Shown here piece after piece: positions 1-8,635 of a stretch of 64,000 nucleotides of DNA. The notes beneath the pieces were generated by a model. It was given only the letters and a program-made list of their open reading frames with translations. It was not told the DNA's origin and searched no databases. The position numbers and the translations under genes are program-made. Each line of letters starts with the position of its first letter. Position 1 is the first letter of the stretch. Source of the stretch: Amycolatopsis solani (GTDB lineage Bacteria > Actinomycetota > Actinomycetes > Mycobacteriales > Pseudonocardiaceae); the NCBI RefSeq assembly GCF_033441515.1, contig NZ_JAWQJT010000001.1:1550001-1614000 (forward strand), in the 5' to 3' direction.

Positions 1-435
1 GGCGGTGGTGGCGGCGGAGGCGGTGGCGGTGGCGGTGGCCTCGGCCCCAGCGGCGGCCCGCCCTCGTCCCCGCCCCCCGGCAACGTCCAGCAGTGGATCC
101 AGGAAGCCATGAAGGCCCTCCAGGCCGCGGGCATCCCGGTGACCGACGCCGACATCCCCAAGATCTGGGCGATCATCCAGCACGAGTCCGGCGGGAACCC
201 CAACGCCATCAACAACTGGGATTCGAATGCCGCGGCCGGGCACCCGTCCAAGGGGCTCATGCAGTGCATCGACTCGACCTTCAACGCGCACAAGCTGCCC
301 GGGCACGACAACATCTACAACCCGGTCGACAACATCATCGCGGGCGTCCAGTACTCCTTCGACCGCTACGGCAGCCTCGACAACGTGCCGGGGATCAAGG
401 CCATGGCCCACGGCGGTGCCTACCGGGGCTACTAG
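1..435 (+). CDS. Lytic transglycosylase-like (SLT) protein, 3' part
   Basis: The frame is open from the first base, so the N-terminus lies outside the window and only the last 144 residues are seen. They begin with a run of about 13 glycines and a Pro/Ser-rich linker, followed by a compact SLT-like domain. The segment IIQHESGGNP carries the expected catalytic Glu (codon 62 of the visible part), and GLMQC and the YNPVDNIIAG stretch match the rest of the fold. Such enzymes cleave peptidoglycan glycan strands outside the membrane. The Gly-rich linker suggests a separate N-terminal domain, as in phage-tail or secreted muralytic proteins. I cannot tell which without the missing part. Confidence 0.75.
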   Translation, partial: GGGGGGGGGGGGGLGPSGGPPSSPPPGNVQQWIQEAMKALQAAGIPVTDADIPKIWAIIQHESGGNPNAINNWDSNAAAGHPSKGLMQCIDSTFNAHKLPGHDNIYNPVDNIIAGVQYSFDRYGSLDNVPGIKAMAHGGAYRGY

Positions 436-450
436 AACTAGCCTGGCCGC

Positions 451-1629
451 ATGGTCGACCTCGGAGCCTTCGCCGGTCCCGCGCTGCGGGCCGGCGTGCC
501 GCCCTTCCACGTCATGGACGTCCTCTCCGCGGCCGGTGCGCGGCAGCGCAGTCACGGTGACCTCGTGTCGCTCGCGGCGGGGCAGCCCTCCGCGCCCGCG
601 CCGCGGCCCGTGCTGGAAGCCGCGGCGAAAGCACTGCAGAGCAGCACCCTCGGGTACACCGAGCAGCTCGGCATCCCTGAGCTGCGCGAGGCCGTCGCCG
701 GGCACTACCGGCAGCGGTACGACGTCGACGTGCAGGCGCACGACGTCGTCCTGACCACCGGGTCCTCCGGGGGTTTCCTGCTGGCCTTCCTCAGCGCCTT
801 CGACCCCGGCGCCAAGGTCGCGATGGCGCGCCCCGGCTACCCGGCCTACCGGAACCTGCTCTCCGTACTGGGGTGCGAGGTCGTCGAGTTCGCCACCACC
901 GCCGAGACGAACTTCCAGCCCACCGTCGGGCTGCTCGACCAGCTGGGCCCGATCGACGGCCTGATCGTCGCCAGCCCGGCCAACCCGACCGGGACCGTGC
1001 TGCCGCCCGGGGAGCTCGCCGCCATCACCGGGTGGTGCGCGTCGCACGGGGTGCAGCTGATCAGCGACGAGATCTACCACGGCATCTCCTACGGCGCCGA
1101 GCTCGACTGCGCGTGGCAGTACGGCCGGGAGCCGATCGTGCTCGGCAGCTTCTCCAAGTACTTCGCGATGACCGGCTGGCGGCTCGGCTGGATGCTCGCG
1201 CCGCAGCGGCTGCACCGCGCGATCGACGTCCTGACCGGCAACTTCACCATCTGCCCGCCCGCCGTCTCGCAGTACGCGGCGCTCGCCGCCTTCACGCCCG
1301 AGGCGTACGCGGAAGCCGACGCGCACGTCGAGCGGTACCGCGCCAACCGTGACCGGCTGTTCGACGGCCTGCGGCGCGTCGGACTCGGCGAACTGGCGCC
1401 GGCGGACGGCGCGTTCTACGCGTACGCCGACGTCAGCGCGTACACCGACGACAGCCTGAGCTGGTGCCAGCGGCTGCTCGCCGAAACCGGGCTGGCCATC
1501 ACCCCTGGCGTCGACTTCGACCCGGTCGACGGCGGGAAGTACGTGCGGTTCTCCTTCGCCGGGAGCGCCGAGGACATCGACGAAGGCGTCCGGCGGCTCG
1601 GCGGGTGGCTCGGCCAGGGGGAACCCTGA
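451..1629 (+). CDS. PLP-dependent class I/II aminotransferase
   Basis: This 392-residue fold-type I aminotransferase is the usual length for the family. ASPANPTGT and SDEIYHGISY match the conserved Asn and Asp/Tyr cofactor contacts. GSFSKYFAMTGWRLGW holds the Schiff-base lysine (K236) and the phosphate-binding Arg. A late motif, YVRFSFAG, contains the Arg that binds the substrate carboxylate. It starts 15 nt after the transglycosylase stop, and no partner gene reveals its substrate. Similar proteins are annotated as aspartate or aromatic aminotransferases, so I leave the specificity open. Confidence 0.85.
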   Translation: MVDLGAFAGPALRAGVPPFHVMDVLSAAGARQRSHGDLVSLAAGQPSAPAPRPVLEAAAKALQSSTLGYTEQLGIPELREAVAGHYRQRYDVDVQAHDVVLTTGSSGGFLLAFLSAFDPGAKVAMARPGYPAYRNLLSVLGCEVVEFATTAETNFQPTVGLLDQLGPIDGLIVASPANPTGTVLPPGELAAITGWCASHGVQLISDEIYHGISYGAELDCAWQYGREPIVLGSFSKYFAMTGWRLGWMLAPQRLHRAIDVLTGNFTICPPAVSQYAALAAFTPEAYAEADAHVERYRANRDRLFDGLRRVGLGELAPADGAFYAYADVSAYTDDSLSWCQRLLAETGLAITPGVDFDPVDGGKYVRFSFAGSAEDIDEGVRRLGGWLGQGEP

Positions 1630-1730
1630 TTTAACCCCGAACGTTGGCCGTTCGAGGGGAGTTTCACCGCCGGGGATGGCACATTGGAGTCACCGGGCCG
1701 GTGGGGCCACGGGAACACAGCGGAGGAACC

Positions 1731-1919
1731 ATGTTCTGGAAGATCGTCGGCGGCCTGATCGTCGCCTGGGTGGCGTTCATGGTGCTGGGCGCCGTGATCG
1801 GCTTCGTGTTCAAGGCCGTCCTGTGGATCGCCATCATCGGCGGCATCGCGTTCCTCGGCGCGGCCGGTTACAAGGCCATCACCGGCAACAAGGACACCAA
1901 GCGCATCAACCGTTACTAG
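1731..1919 (+). CDS. Small two-helix membrane protein
   Basis: A 62-residue protein starting at an ATG preceded by GGAGG at a good distance. An in-frame upstream start at 1644 lacks such a site and would add an unlikely hydrophilic leader. The protein is nearly all hydrophobic: helices at about residues 5-27 and 29-48, then a basic tail ending KRINRY. It resembles small actinobacterial inner-membrane proteins of unknown role. Its TAG stop shares the tetranucleotide CTAG with the TAG stop of the convergent methyltransferase gene. Confidence 0.7.
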   Translation: MFWKIVGGLIVAWVAFMVLGAVIGFVFKAVLWIAIIGGIAFLGAAGYKAITGNKDTKRINRY

Positions 1920-2731
1920 GGGATCCGCGCCACGCCGCCCAGCGCCGTCCGGTTGACCGGCGTCAGCGGCGCCAGGCGCGGCCCGTCCGGCCACCACAGG
2001 TGCGGCACGGTCAACCCGGGTTCGAGCAGGTCGAGGCCGTCGAAGAAGGACGCGATCTCGGCCTCCGCGCGGTAGCGCGTGGCGAGCCCGGTGCGGCCGA
2101 GCCGGTCCTCCAGCGCCGTCGCGACGCCGGCCGCCTCGGAGCCGTCGGCCGGGTTGTGGCGGTGCAGCAGGAGCAGGTACGAACCCGGGGCGAGCGCGCC
2201 GGCGTAGGACTTGACCACCTGCTGCGCCTGCTGGAGGTCGGCGATGTGGTCGACGACCCCGCAGAGCACGAGCCCGGCGGGGCGGTCGAGGTCGATGAAC
2301 TGCGCCACCGCGGCGAGCGTCTCGCCGGGGTTCAGCGGGTCGGTGCCGCAGATGTGGGTGAAGTCGTTGTCGACGAGCAGGGCCCGGCCGTGCGCCTCGA
2401 CCACCGGGTCGTCGTCGACGTACACGACGTGCGCTTCCGGGTTGTACTTCTGCGCGACCTGGTGGGTGTTCTCGATCGTCGGGAAGCCCGAGCCGAGGTC
2501 GACGAACTGGTCGACGGCCAGCCGCTCGGTCAGGTAGCGGACGGCGCGGACGAGCCACTGCCGCACTTCCCGCGCCATCGCCGGGGCGGCCGGCGCGATG
2601 TCCAGGATGTCCTGCACGACGGCGCGGTCGGCCTCGTAGTTGTTCTGCCCGCCCAGCAACGCGTCCGAGACGCGAGCGAGGCTCGGCCGGTCGAAGTCGA
2701 CGCGGGCCGACGGTCGTTCGCTCGTCGCCAT
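1916..2731 (-). CDS. SAM-dependent methyltransferase, DUF574 (Methyltransf_19) family
   Basis: This 271-residue protein belongs to the actinobacterial family that includes SAV2177. The N-terminal segment RPSLARVSDALLGGQNNYEAD is typical. The Rossmann motif is VDLGSGFPT, followed by VVYVDDDPVV, where the acidic residue would contact SAM ribose, and by a late LWWPDGPRL segment. The family's substrate is unknown, but members are often next to XRE/DUF397 regulators. A paralogue lies at 48595-49428 in this window beside such a regulator; this copy stands alone. The gene converges on the small membrane protein with a 4-nt overlap. Confidence 0.85.
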   Translation of the reverse strand: MATSERPSARVDFDRPSLARVSDALLGGQNNYEADRAVVQDILDIAPAAPAMAREVRQWLVRAVRYLTERLAVDQFVDLGSGFPTIENTHQVAQKYNPEAHVVYVDDDPVVEAHGRALLVDNDFTHICGTDPLNPGETLAAVAQFIDLDRPAGLVLCGVVDHIADLQQAQQVVKSYAGALAPGSYLLLLHRHNPADGSEAAGVATALEDRLGRTGLATRYRAEAEIASFFDGLDLLEPGLTVPHLWWPDGPRLAPLTPVNRTALGGVARIP

Positions 2732-2822
2732 GGGTTTCCTACCGGGGGAGTCGGCGGGGGACGCGCACAGCCTAGGACACGCGGATCACGGCGGGTAGGC
2801 GGCCGTGCGGGGTGGGTGAGTT

Positions 2823-3401
2823 TCAGTCCAGCCAGGCGCGGGCCGCGTCGGCGCCGTTCCACAGCTGGGCCTTGAGCCCGACCGCCCTCGCACCGTCCAC
2901 ATTGGACTGTCGGTCGTCGAAGAACAGGCAGTCCGCCGGCTCCGCGCCGAGCTCGTCGAGCAGCAGGCGGAAGATCTTCGCGTCCGGCTTGACGCACCGG
3001 ACGTCGCCCGAAAACAGCGTCACGCGGAAGTGTCGCACCCAGTCCTGCGCGCGGACCCACTCGCCGAACACCGCGGGCGCGTTCGAGAGCAGCGCCAGCG
3101 CCGCGCCGGCTTCGGAAAGGGCCTCGAGCAGGGCCTCCGACGACGGCTCCAGGTGACCCCAGCCCTCGACGTCGATGCGGGTCAGCTCGGCCGACAGGGC
3201 CTCGTCGACCGGCACGCCGAGCTCCTTGCCCACGGCCTGCCAGTACTCCAGCGGCGTGCTGCCCGCGTCGTACGGGATCCGGAGGTCCCAGTACGCCTTC
3301 TCGAACTCCGGCAGCGGCGCGCCCATCGCGGCGGCCAGGTCGGGGCGGGCGGCGCTCGGCTTGCTCAGCACGTCGCCGTAGTCGAACACGATCCAGTTCA
3401 C
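2823..3401 (-). CDS. HAD-superfamily hydrolase
   Basis: A 192-residue HAD-IA protein. Motif I is FDYGDVLS with the nucleophile at D7, but the second Asp of a normal DxD motif is Gly, as in the epoxide-hydrolase/YihX-like branch. Motif II is LLSNAP, a conserved Lys lies in CVKPDAKIF, and motif IV is FFDDRQSNV. The cap is small and helical, about residues 15-85. It may be a phosphatase for a small phosphometabolite. The start is 16 nt downstream of the threonine aldolase stop, so the two genes are probably co-transcribed. Confidence 0.85.
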   Translation of the reverse strand: MNWIVFDYGDVLSKPSAARPDLAAAMGAPLPEFEKAYWDLRIPYDAGSTPLEYWQAVGKELGVPVDEALSAELTRIDVEGWGHLEPSSEALLEALSEAGAALALLSNAPAVFGEWVRAQDWVRHFRVTLFSGDVRCVKPDAKIFRLLLDELGAEPADCLFFDDRQSNVDGARAVGLKAQLWNGADAARAWLD

Positions 3402-3417
3402 GGGGTCCCCCAGTGCG

Positions 3418-4440
3418 TCAGGCGCCGGTCTTGATCCGGCGCAGGGCTTCTTCGACGTCGGTCGCGCTGAGGTCCCGGTGGGTGACGAACCGGACCTTGC
3501 CCGCCATCGGCACCGCGCGGACCCCGAGCGAGTCGAGCCAGCTCAGCGCGGTCGGGATGTCGGGCACCTCGGCGAGCACGATGTTGGTGTCCGGCTCGTT
3601 CGTCGCCCAGCCGTACTCGCGCAGCCCGTCGGCGAGGCGCGTGGCGTTCTCGTGGGAGTCGGCCAGGTCGGGGACGCGGTCCAGCGCGACCAGGCAGGCC
3701 GCGGCCAGGACGCCGCCCTGGCGGACGCCGCCGCCGAGCATCTGGCGCATCCGGCGGGCGCGCTCGACGAACGTCTTGCTGCCGGCCACGACCGAGCCGA
3801 CCGGTGCGCCGAGGCCCTTGCTGAAGCAGGCCGACACGGAGTCGACACCGACGGTCAGCGCGGCGGGTGGCACCTGCAGCGCGACCGAGGCTTGCCAGAT
3901 GCGGGCGCCGTCGAGGTGCACGGTCAGGCCGGCTTCCTTCGCGACGGACAGCAGCTGGGCGTGCTCGTCCGGCGGGGTCACCGCGCCGCCGGCCGCGTTG
4001 TGGGTGTTCTCCAGGCAGAGCAGCGACGTCCGTAATGTGAAGTACGGCCCGGGTTGTCCGATCGCGGCCGCGAGGGCGTCGGGAGACGGGCGGCCCGGGC
4101 CGCCGTCGTGTTCGAGGATGTCCGGCATGCCGCCGGCCAGCCACGCGGCCGAGCCCAGCTCGTTGGCCAGCACGTGCGCACCCCGGGTGGCCAGGAACCG
4201 GTCGCCGCGCTGCAGGTGGAGGCTGAGCGCGATCAGGTTGGCCATCGTCCCGCTCGGCACCCAGAGCGCGGCCGCCATGCCCAGGACGTGCGCGGCGCGT
4301 TCCTCCAGGGCGGCGACCGTCGGGTCGTGGTCGAGGACGTTGTCGCCGACCTCGGCCGACGCCATCGCCGCTCGCATCGTTTCATCCGGACGGGTGACGG
4401 TGTCGGAACGGAAATCCAGCGGCGGCAGGGTGAAGGTCAC
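3418..4440 (-). CDS. ltaE: Low-specificity L-threonine aldolase
   Basis: A 340-residue PLP enzyme of the beta-eliminating lyase / threonine aldolase family, which splits threonine or allo-threonine to glycine and acetaldehyde. FRSDTVTRPDETMR near the start and VGDNVLDHDPTV are family hallmarks. HLDGARIW holds the Asp that pairs with the pyridine nitrogen. CFSKGLGAPVGS holds the Schiff-base lysine, K208. Length and motif order are normal. It is the first gene of a short minus-strand pair with the HAD hydrolase and is divergent from the sigma factor gene, with about 100 nt between them for both promoters. Confidence 0.9.
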   Translation of the reverse strand: MTFTLPPLDFRSDTVTRPDETMRAAMASAEVGDNVLDHDPTVAALEERAAHVLGMAAALWVPSGTMANLIALSLHLQRGDRFLATRGAHVLANELGSAAWLAGGMPDILEHDGGPGRPSPDALAAAIGQPGPYFTLRTSLLCLENTHNAAGGAVTPPDEHAQLLSVAKEAGLTVHLDGARIWQASVALQVPPAALTVGVDSVSACFSKGLGAPVGSVVAGSKTFVERARRMRQMLGGGVRQGGVLAAACLVALDRVPDLADSHENATRLADGLREYGWATNEPDTNIVLAEVPDIPTALSWLDSLGVRAVPMAGKVRFVTHRDLSATDVEEALRRIKTGA

Positions 4441-4540
4441 GGAGCGATCACATCACACCCACCTGACGGGGATCAATGAGCCCTTGAGTGGTCGAACCCA
4501 CTCGGTCCGTGCAACCGTGGACGCCCCTGATTCCGTCCTC

Positions 4541-5086
4541 ATGGGCGAACGACAACAGAGCGGAGCACGACTGCGCGTGGACCAGCGCGACGAGGAGGAG
4601 TTCGCGGAGTACTTCGCCGCCAGGCGGGACGCCGTGCGCCGGACCGCGTACATGCTCTGCGGAGACTGGCACCGGGCGGACGACCTCGCGCAGACGGCGT
4701 TCGTCGCACTGCACCGGAGGTGGACGAAGATCAGGGATCGCGCGGCGACCGACGCGTACGTGCGCAAGACGCTCGTCCGCGCGTCGATCGACGAATCGCG
4801 GCGGCCGTGGCGGCGCGAGTGGCAGACCGAGGTCCTGCCGGAGCCCGCCGACGACACACCCGGCCTCGACGACCTCGTCGCGACCAGGGAAGACCTGCTC
4901 GCGGCGCTGAAGGAAGTGCCGCCCAAGCAGCGGGCGGTGCTGGTCATGCGGTACTTCGAAGGACTCGACGTGACCAGCGCGGCGAAGGCGCTGGGCTGCA
5001 GCGAAGGCAACGTGAAGAGCCAGACCGCACGCGGGCTGGCGAACCTCAAGCAGGTGCTGGAACGGGAGGTGGAGACCAATGGATGA
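4541..5086 (+). CDS. ECF RNA polymerase sigma factor, SigE-like subfamily
   Basis: About 181 residues from ATG 4541. An in-frame GTG at 4577 gives 169 residues and the more typical N-terminus DQRDEEEFAEYFAARR, so the true start may be there. Region 2 includes RTAYMLCGDWHRADDLAQTAF and region 4 is a helix-turn-helix, TSAAKALGCSEGNVKSQTAR. It would direct core polymerase to a small regulon. The stop overlaps the next gene by 8 nt, so the pair is translationally coupled. This looks like a sigma factor with a membrane partner, though the partner is not a recognisable zinc anti-sigma factor. Confidence 0.88.
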   Translation: MGERQQSGARLRVDQRDEEEFAEYFAARRDAVRRTAYMLCGDWHRADDLAQTAFVALHRRWTKIRDRAATDAYVRKTLVRASIDESRRPWRREWQTEVLPEPADDTPGLDDLVATREDLLAALKEVPPKQRAVLVMRYFEGLDVTSAAKALGCSEGNVKSQTARGLANLKQVLEREVETNG

Positions 5087-5795
5087 GCAGGAGCTGCGCT
5101 CGTTGTTCTCCGCCGCGCCGCCGGACGCGCCCGCGCCCACGTTCTCCCAGGACGACGTCGTCCGCGAATCGCGCCGCCAGACCGTCCGCCGCCGCAACCG
5201 GATCACCGCGGGCGTGAGCGCCGCGGCACTGGTCGTCGTCGGGTTCGGTGCGTACGGGGTGTTCTCCGGGGGTACTCCCGGAGCGTTGACCGCGGCCAAG
5301 GACAACGCCGTCTCGGCGCAATCGGAAGCCGGCTCCGCGCAACCCGGCGACGGCTCGATGCGTCCTCAAGTCGGTGGGGAGTCACCGAACTTCCCGGCCC
5401 AGCCACCCCAGCAGGGGGGTGACGGGGGCGGGAAGACCGGCCACCTGGCCGAAGGCGCCTCCGGGTGCGAACAGGTGGACGGGGAGCTCGCCATCGCCCT
5501 CGCTGGCGAGCTCCCCGTCCCCGTCGCCGCTTCCCAGGCGTCCCCGGGCGGCGCCTGTTCGACGGGGTCGCGCTCCGCGGGGTTCCCGGTCGAGGGTGGC
5601 GAAGTGGCCGCGGCGGTGTACCCGAAGGGCATCCCGGTGGTCTTCAAGTCCCAGCCGGCCGGCACGGTCACGGCCCGGGTCACGACGGCGTCCGGCGGCC
5701 AGCTCCTGCTGGTCAGCGTGCCTTCCGCCGGGGCGACGGCGCCGTACGCGGGGCAAGTGGACCAGATCGCGCGCGCACTCGCGCCCCGCTTCTGA
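5079..5795 (+). CDS. Single-pass membrane protein coupled to the ECF sigma gene
   Basis: A 238-residue protein overlapping the sigma gene by 8 nt. A short cytoplasmic N-terminus (about 40 residues, ending in a run of arginines) precedes one transmembrane helix at about 42-63. Then come a low-complexity Gly/Pro/Gln linker (about 75-125) and an extracytoplasmic domain with two cysteines. The topology fits a membrane anti-sigma or signal sensor. However, I see no HxxxCxxC zinc motif, and the cytoplasmic part is short for an anti-sigma domain. The role is inferred from position only. Confidence 0.7.
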   Translation: MDEQELRSLFSAAPPDAPAPTFSQDDVVRESRRQTVRRRNRITAGVSAAALVVVGFGAYGVFSGGTPGALTAAKDNAVSAQSEAGSAQPGDGSMRPQVGGESPNFPAQPPQQGGDGGGKTGHLAEGASGCEQVDGELAIALAGELPVPVAASQASPGGACSTGSRSAGFPVEGGEVAAAVYPKGIPVVFKSQPAGTVTARVTTASGGQLLLVSVPSAGATAPYAGQVDQIARALAPRF

Positions 5796-5829
5796 GCCCG
5801 GGTTCGCCCGGTTGGCAGAATGACCGGCC

Positions 5830-6420
5830 ATGACCGGAGCGACCACCCCGAAGGGGGAGCGACGCCGCGCCGCGCTCGTCGAGGCCGCCGCGAAGCTGCT
5901 CGTCGAGGGCGGGTTCGACGCCGTCCGCCACCGGGCGGTCGCCGAACGGGCCGGTCTGCCGCTCGCGTCGACGACGTACTACTTCGACTCGCTCGAGGAC
6001 CTGGTCACGGCGGCCGTCGAGCACCACTCGAACGCGGAGCTGGCCGCCGGGCGGCACCGGCTCGAGGAGCTGGCGACCCGCAACCGGGGCGTGCAGGCGA
6101 CCGTCGAGCTGGTGCTGGAGATGCTGCTGGGGCCGGAGAGCGGTGACCCGGAGGCCGACGCCGAAGCCGTCCTGCTGCGCTACGAGCGCCTGGTCGCGAC
6201 CGGTCGCCGCCCGTACCTGCGGCCGTTGATGCGGACGCTGTCGGCCCAGCTCAACGAGCTGCTGGCGGAGATCTTCGCCCGCTCGGGCACCCCGGTCTCC
6301 GCCGTCGAGCTGGAGCGCCTGATCGCGCTGGTCGACGGCGCCGTCGTCAACGCGCTGATCGAAATCGACCCCGAACCCCGCGCGGCCGCGGCCCGGATGC
6401 TCCAAGCCGCCCTGGCCTGA
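5830..6420 (+). CDS. TetR family transcriptional regulator
   Basis: A 196-residue regulator. The N-terminal helix-turn-helix spans about residues 8-55: LVEAAAKLLVEGGFDAV, then RHRAVAERAGLPLASTTYYF, the typical TetR recognition helix. The C-terminal helical part (about 75-190) is the ligand-binding/dimer domain and has no recognisable ligand signature. It starts 34 nt after the preceding membrane-protein stop. A CAGAAT box lies about 10 nt before the ATG and could be the -10 of a nearly leaderless promoter. The target is unknown; no divergent gene is adjacent. Confidence 0.85.
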   Translation: MTGATTPKGERRRAALVEAAAKLLVEGGFDAVRHRAVAERAGLPLASTTYYFDSLEDLVTAAVEHHSNAELAAGRHRLEELATRNRGVQATVELVLEMLLGPESGDPEADAEAVLLRYERLVATGRRPYLRPLMRTLSAQLNELLAEIFARSGTPVSAVELERLIALVDGAVVNALIEIDPEPRAAAARMLQAALA

Positions 6421-6433
6421 GCAGTCTGCCGCG

Positions 6434-6487
6434 GCCGGTCGTGAGTGATGAGTCGGGTTCTAACCCGACTTATCACTCACGACCGGC
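6434..6487. repeat. Dispersed hairpin repeat, copy 1
   Basis: An inverted repeat with 26-nt arms (6434-6459 and 6462-6487), a 2-nt loop and one G-U pair. The core GTCGGGTT/AACCCGAC and outer GTGAGT/ACTCAC are shared with copies at 25801-25848 and 34011-34058. It sits between the TetR gene and the convergent GntR gene, and its right arm carries the GntR stop codon. It probably acts as a bidirectional terminator, although there is no T-tract. Confidence 0.85.
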
Positions 6488-7178
6488 GCTGAGCTTTCTC
6501 GAGGTCGTCGCGGGATTTCGTGACCAGGGCCAGCATCGCCTGCTCCGCCGCCGCCGGGTCGCCGGACACGATCGCGTCGAACACCTTCCGGTGGCTCGGC
6601 ACCGGGTCCTCCGCCGGGGACGTCCCGTGCACCAGCTTGTCGCGCTCGGCGAGCCCGATCGCGATCACGCGCTCCATCCGCATCAGGAAGTTGTTGTGGG
6701 TGGCGGCCATCAGCCGCCGGTGGAAGGCGAGGTCGGCCTGGACGCTCGCCTCCGGGTCGCCGCCGGCCGCGGCCATGTCGGCCAGCGCTTCCCGCAGTCC
6801 CTCGACGTCCTCTTCCGACGCGCGCCCGGCGGCGATCCGGGCCGCGGCGGGCTCCACGACCGCGCGGACCTCGGTCAGCTCCTCGAGCAGGCCGGGGTCG
6901 TCGGCGGCCGCGGTCTGCCAGCGCATGACGTCGGCGTCGAGCATGTTCCACTTCTCGCGCGGCTGGACGAACGTGCCGCGCTTCTGCCGGGCGTCGATCA
7001 TGCCCTTCGCGGCCAGCACTTTGAGCGCTTCGCGCAGCGCGGTCAGGCTGATGTCGAGCTCTTCGCGCAGGGCGGGCAGGTCGAGGATCGTGCCTTCGCC
7101 CCACTCGTCGGAGAGGATCCGGCTGGCCAGTGCCTCCACGGTCTGGCCGTGCAACCCGCGTGGCCGGTGTTCGGTCAA
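6477..7178 (-). CDS. GntR family regulator (FadR/FCD type), probable galactoside/galactonate repressor
   Basis: A 233-residue FadR-type protein. The N-terminal winged helix (about 10-75) includes LPALREELDISLTALREALK and the wing KRGTFVQPREKW. The all-helical FCD ligand domain (about 95-225) keeps the metal-binding pattern: an Asp in ADLAFHRRL and His in THNN and PSHRKVFD. FCD regulators commonly sense sugar acids; DgoR of E. coli is a galactonate-responsive relative. The gene is divergent from the sugar ABC operon across a region with an AT-rich site that recurs upstream of the GH27-dgoD operon. I therefore infer it controls both. The last Ser codon and the stop lie inside a dispersed repeat. 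Confidence 0.88.
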   Translation of the reverse strand: MTEHRPRGLHGQTVEALASRILSDEWGEGTILDLPALREELDISLTALREALKVLAAKGMIDARQKRGTFVQPREKWNMLDADVMRWQTAAADDPGLLEELTEVRAVVEPAAARIAAGRASEEDVEGLREALADMAAAGGDPEASVQADLAFHRRLMAATHNNFLMRMERVIAIGLAERDKLVHGTSPAEDPVPSHRKVFDAIVSGDPAAAEQAMLALVTKSRDDLEKAQRRS

Positions 7179-7232
7179 GGGAAGGGCCTCTCAGCTGGCG
7201 GACTGGCGGACCGTCATCCTACGCTGCCTCCG

Positions 7233-7284
7233 AAGTCGTAATAAATTATGAATACATCTTGACACCGGCGGCGCCCGGTTGCAC
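7233..7284 (+). promoter_or_regulatory. Promoter and probable GntR operator of the sugar ABC operon
   Basis: A strikingly AT-rich block at 7238-7257 in very GC-rich DNA abuts TTGACA (7259-7264), followed 17 nt later by CACTCT (7282-7287 region), a plausible -35/-10 pair. The block includes an imperfect dyad, GTAATAA/TGAATAC. A closely related block ends at the same point before TTGAC at 15557. Its position between the divergent GntR gene and the operon suggests the regulator binds here. Binding is inferred, not shown. Confidence 0.6.
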
Positions 7285-7335
7285 TCTTTGGCAGCAGTCA
7301 CGCCCGTGCGGGCGCCTAGACAAAGGGGTCACGAC

Positions 7336-8634
7336 ATGACGAGTGCCGGCCTGTCCCGCCGTCGTTTCCTGCGCAACGCGAGCCTCGCCGGGCTGGGAGC
7401 CGTCGGCTCGGGCAGCTTCCTCGCCGCCTGCGCCACCGCCACCTCCAGCGGCCCGGTCAAGCAGGCCGCCGGCGCGGTCACCGTCCAGTCGAACCTGTCC
7501 TCGCCCGAGGCGAAGAAAGCCATCGAGGCGCTGGCCAAGGCGTTCGGCGACAAGGGCGGCGCCACCGCGACCGTGAACACGGTGGCGTCGGAAACCTTCC
7601 GGACCCAGCTGCCCAGCTACCTCACCGCGGCCAACCCGCCCGACACGTTCACCTGGTACCCGGGCTCGCTGCTGTCCGGCTACGCCCGCAAGGGCCTGCT
7701 CCTCGACGTCAGCGACGTCTGGCAGGGCATGGGCGACTACAGCGCCGCCTTCCGCGCGCTCTCCGGCGACGGCGCCGGCCACCAGGTCTTCATCCCGACG
7801 TCGTACTACTGGTGGGGCTTCTTCTACCGCAAGTCGAACTTCGCGAAGTGGGGCGTCCAGCCGCCGACGAACTGGACCGAGTTCCTCGCCCTGTGCGAAA
7901 CCCTGAAGGGCAAGGGGATCGCGCCGATCGGCCTCGGCGCGGGCGGCACCACGCCGTGGACCGCGTCCGCCTGGTTCGACTACCTGAACATCCGGATCAA
8001 CGGCGCGCCCTTCCACCGCGAGCTGCTCGCGGGCAAGCAGCGCTTCGACGACCCGCGCGTCAAGAAGATCTTCGACCCGTGGCGCCAGGCCCTGCCCTAC
8101 TTCGACCCGAACGGCACCGCGATCGCGTTCCAGGACGCCACCACCGTGCTGCTGCAGGGCCGCACCGGCATGGTGCTGACCGGCACGTTCTTCGCCGACG
8201 CCGCGCCGAAGGACGCGCTCGACGACCTCGACTTCTTCCAGTTCCCGATCCTCGACCCGGCCGTGCCGGTCGCCGAGGAGGGCCCGACCGACGGCTTCTT
8301 CGCCAGTGCGCGCACCCCGCACGTCGCCGAGGTCAAGGAGTGGTTCTCCTACGTCGCCACGGCCGAGGCCCAGGAGCTCTACATCAAGAACTCGTCCGGC
8401 ACCGTGCTGCCGACCAACCCGTCCGCGAAGGACACCGGCACGTCGTTGGTCCAAAAGGGACGCAAGATGCTCGCGGACGCCAAGGAGATCACGCAGTTCT
8501 TCAACCGCGACTCCTCCGACGCGCTGCAGCCGACCGCCGACGCCGCGTTGATCCGGTTCATCCAGAAGCCGAACGAGCTCGACTCGATCCTGGCCGACTG
8601 GCAGACCGCCGCGCAGAAGGTCTGGCAGTCCTGA
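7336..8634 (+). CDS. Sugar ABC transporter substrate-binding lipoprotein (CUT1 family)
   Basis: A 432-residue extracellular solute-binding protein. The start at ATG 7336 is chosen because AAAGGGG lies just upstream and the signal begins there. The leader has a twin-arginine-like SRRRFLR and a lipobox LAAC at about residues 29-32, so it is probably a Tat-exported lipoprotein on the outer face of the membrane. The body is a typical two-lobe binding protein with aromatic, sugar-stacking residues (TSYYWWGFFYR). It leads an operon with two permeases and GH36 alpha-galactosidase, so the ligand is likely an alpha-galactoside such as melibiose or raffinose. The ATPase is not encoded here and is probably a shared MsiK-type protein. 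Confidence 0.88.
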   Translation: MTSAGLSRRRFLRNASLAGLGAVGSGSFLAACATATSSGPVKQAAGAVTVQSNLSSPEAKKAIEALAKAFGDKGGATATVNTVASETFRTQLPSYLTAANPPDTFTWYPGSLLSGYARKGLLLDVSDVWQGMGDYSAAFRALSGDGAGHQVFIPTSYYWWGFFYRKSNFAKWGVQPPTNWTEFLALCETLKGKGIAPIGLGAGGTTPWTASAWFDYLNIRINGAPFHRELLAGKQRFDDPRVKKIFDPWRQALPYFDPNGTAIAFQDATTVLLQGRTGMVLTGTFFADAAPKDALDDLDFFQFPILDPAVPVAEEGPTDGFFASARTPHVAEVKEWFSYVATAEAQELYIKNSSGTVLPTNPSAKDTGTSLVQKGRKMLADAKEITQFFNRDSSDALQPTADAALIRFIQKPNELDSILADWQTAAQKVWQS

Positions 8635-8635
8635 C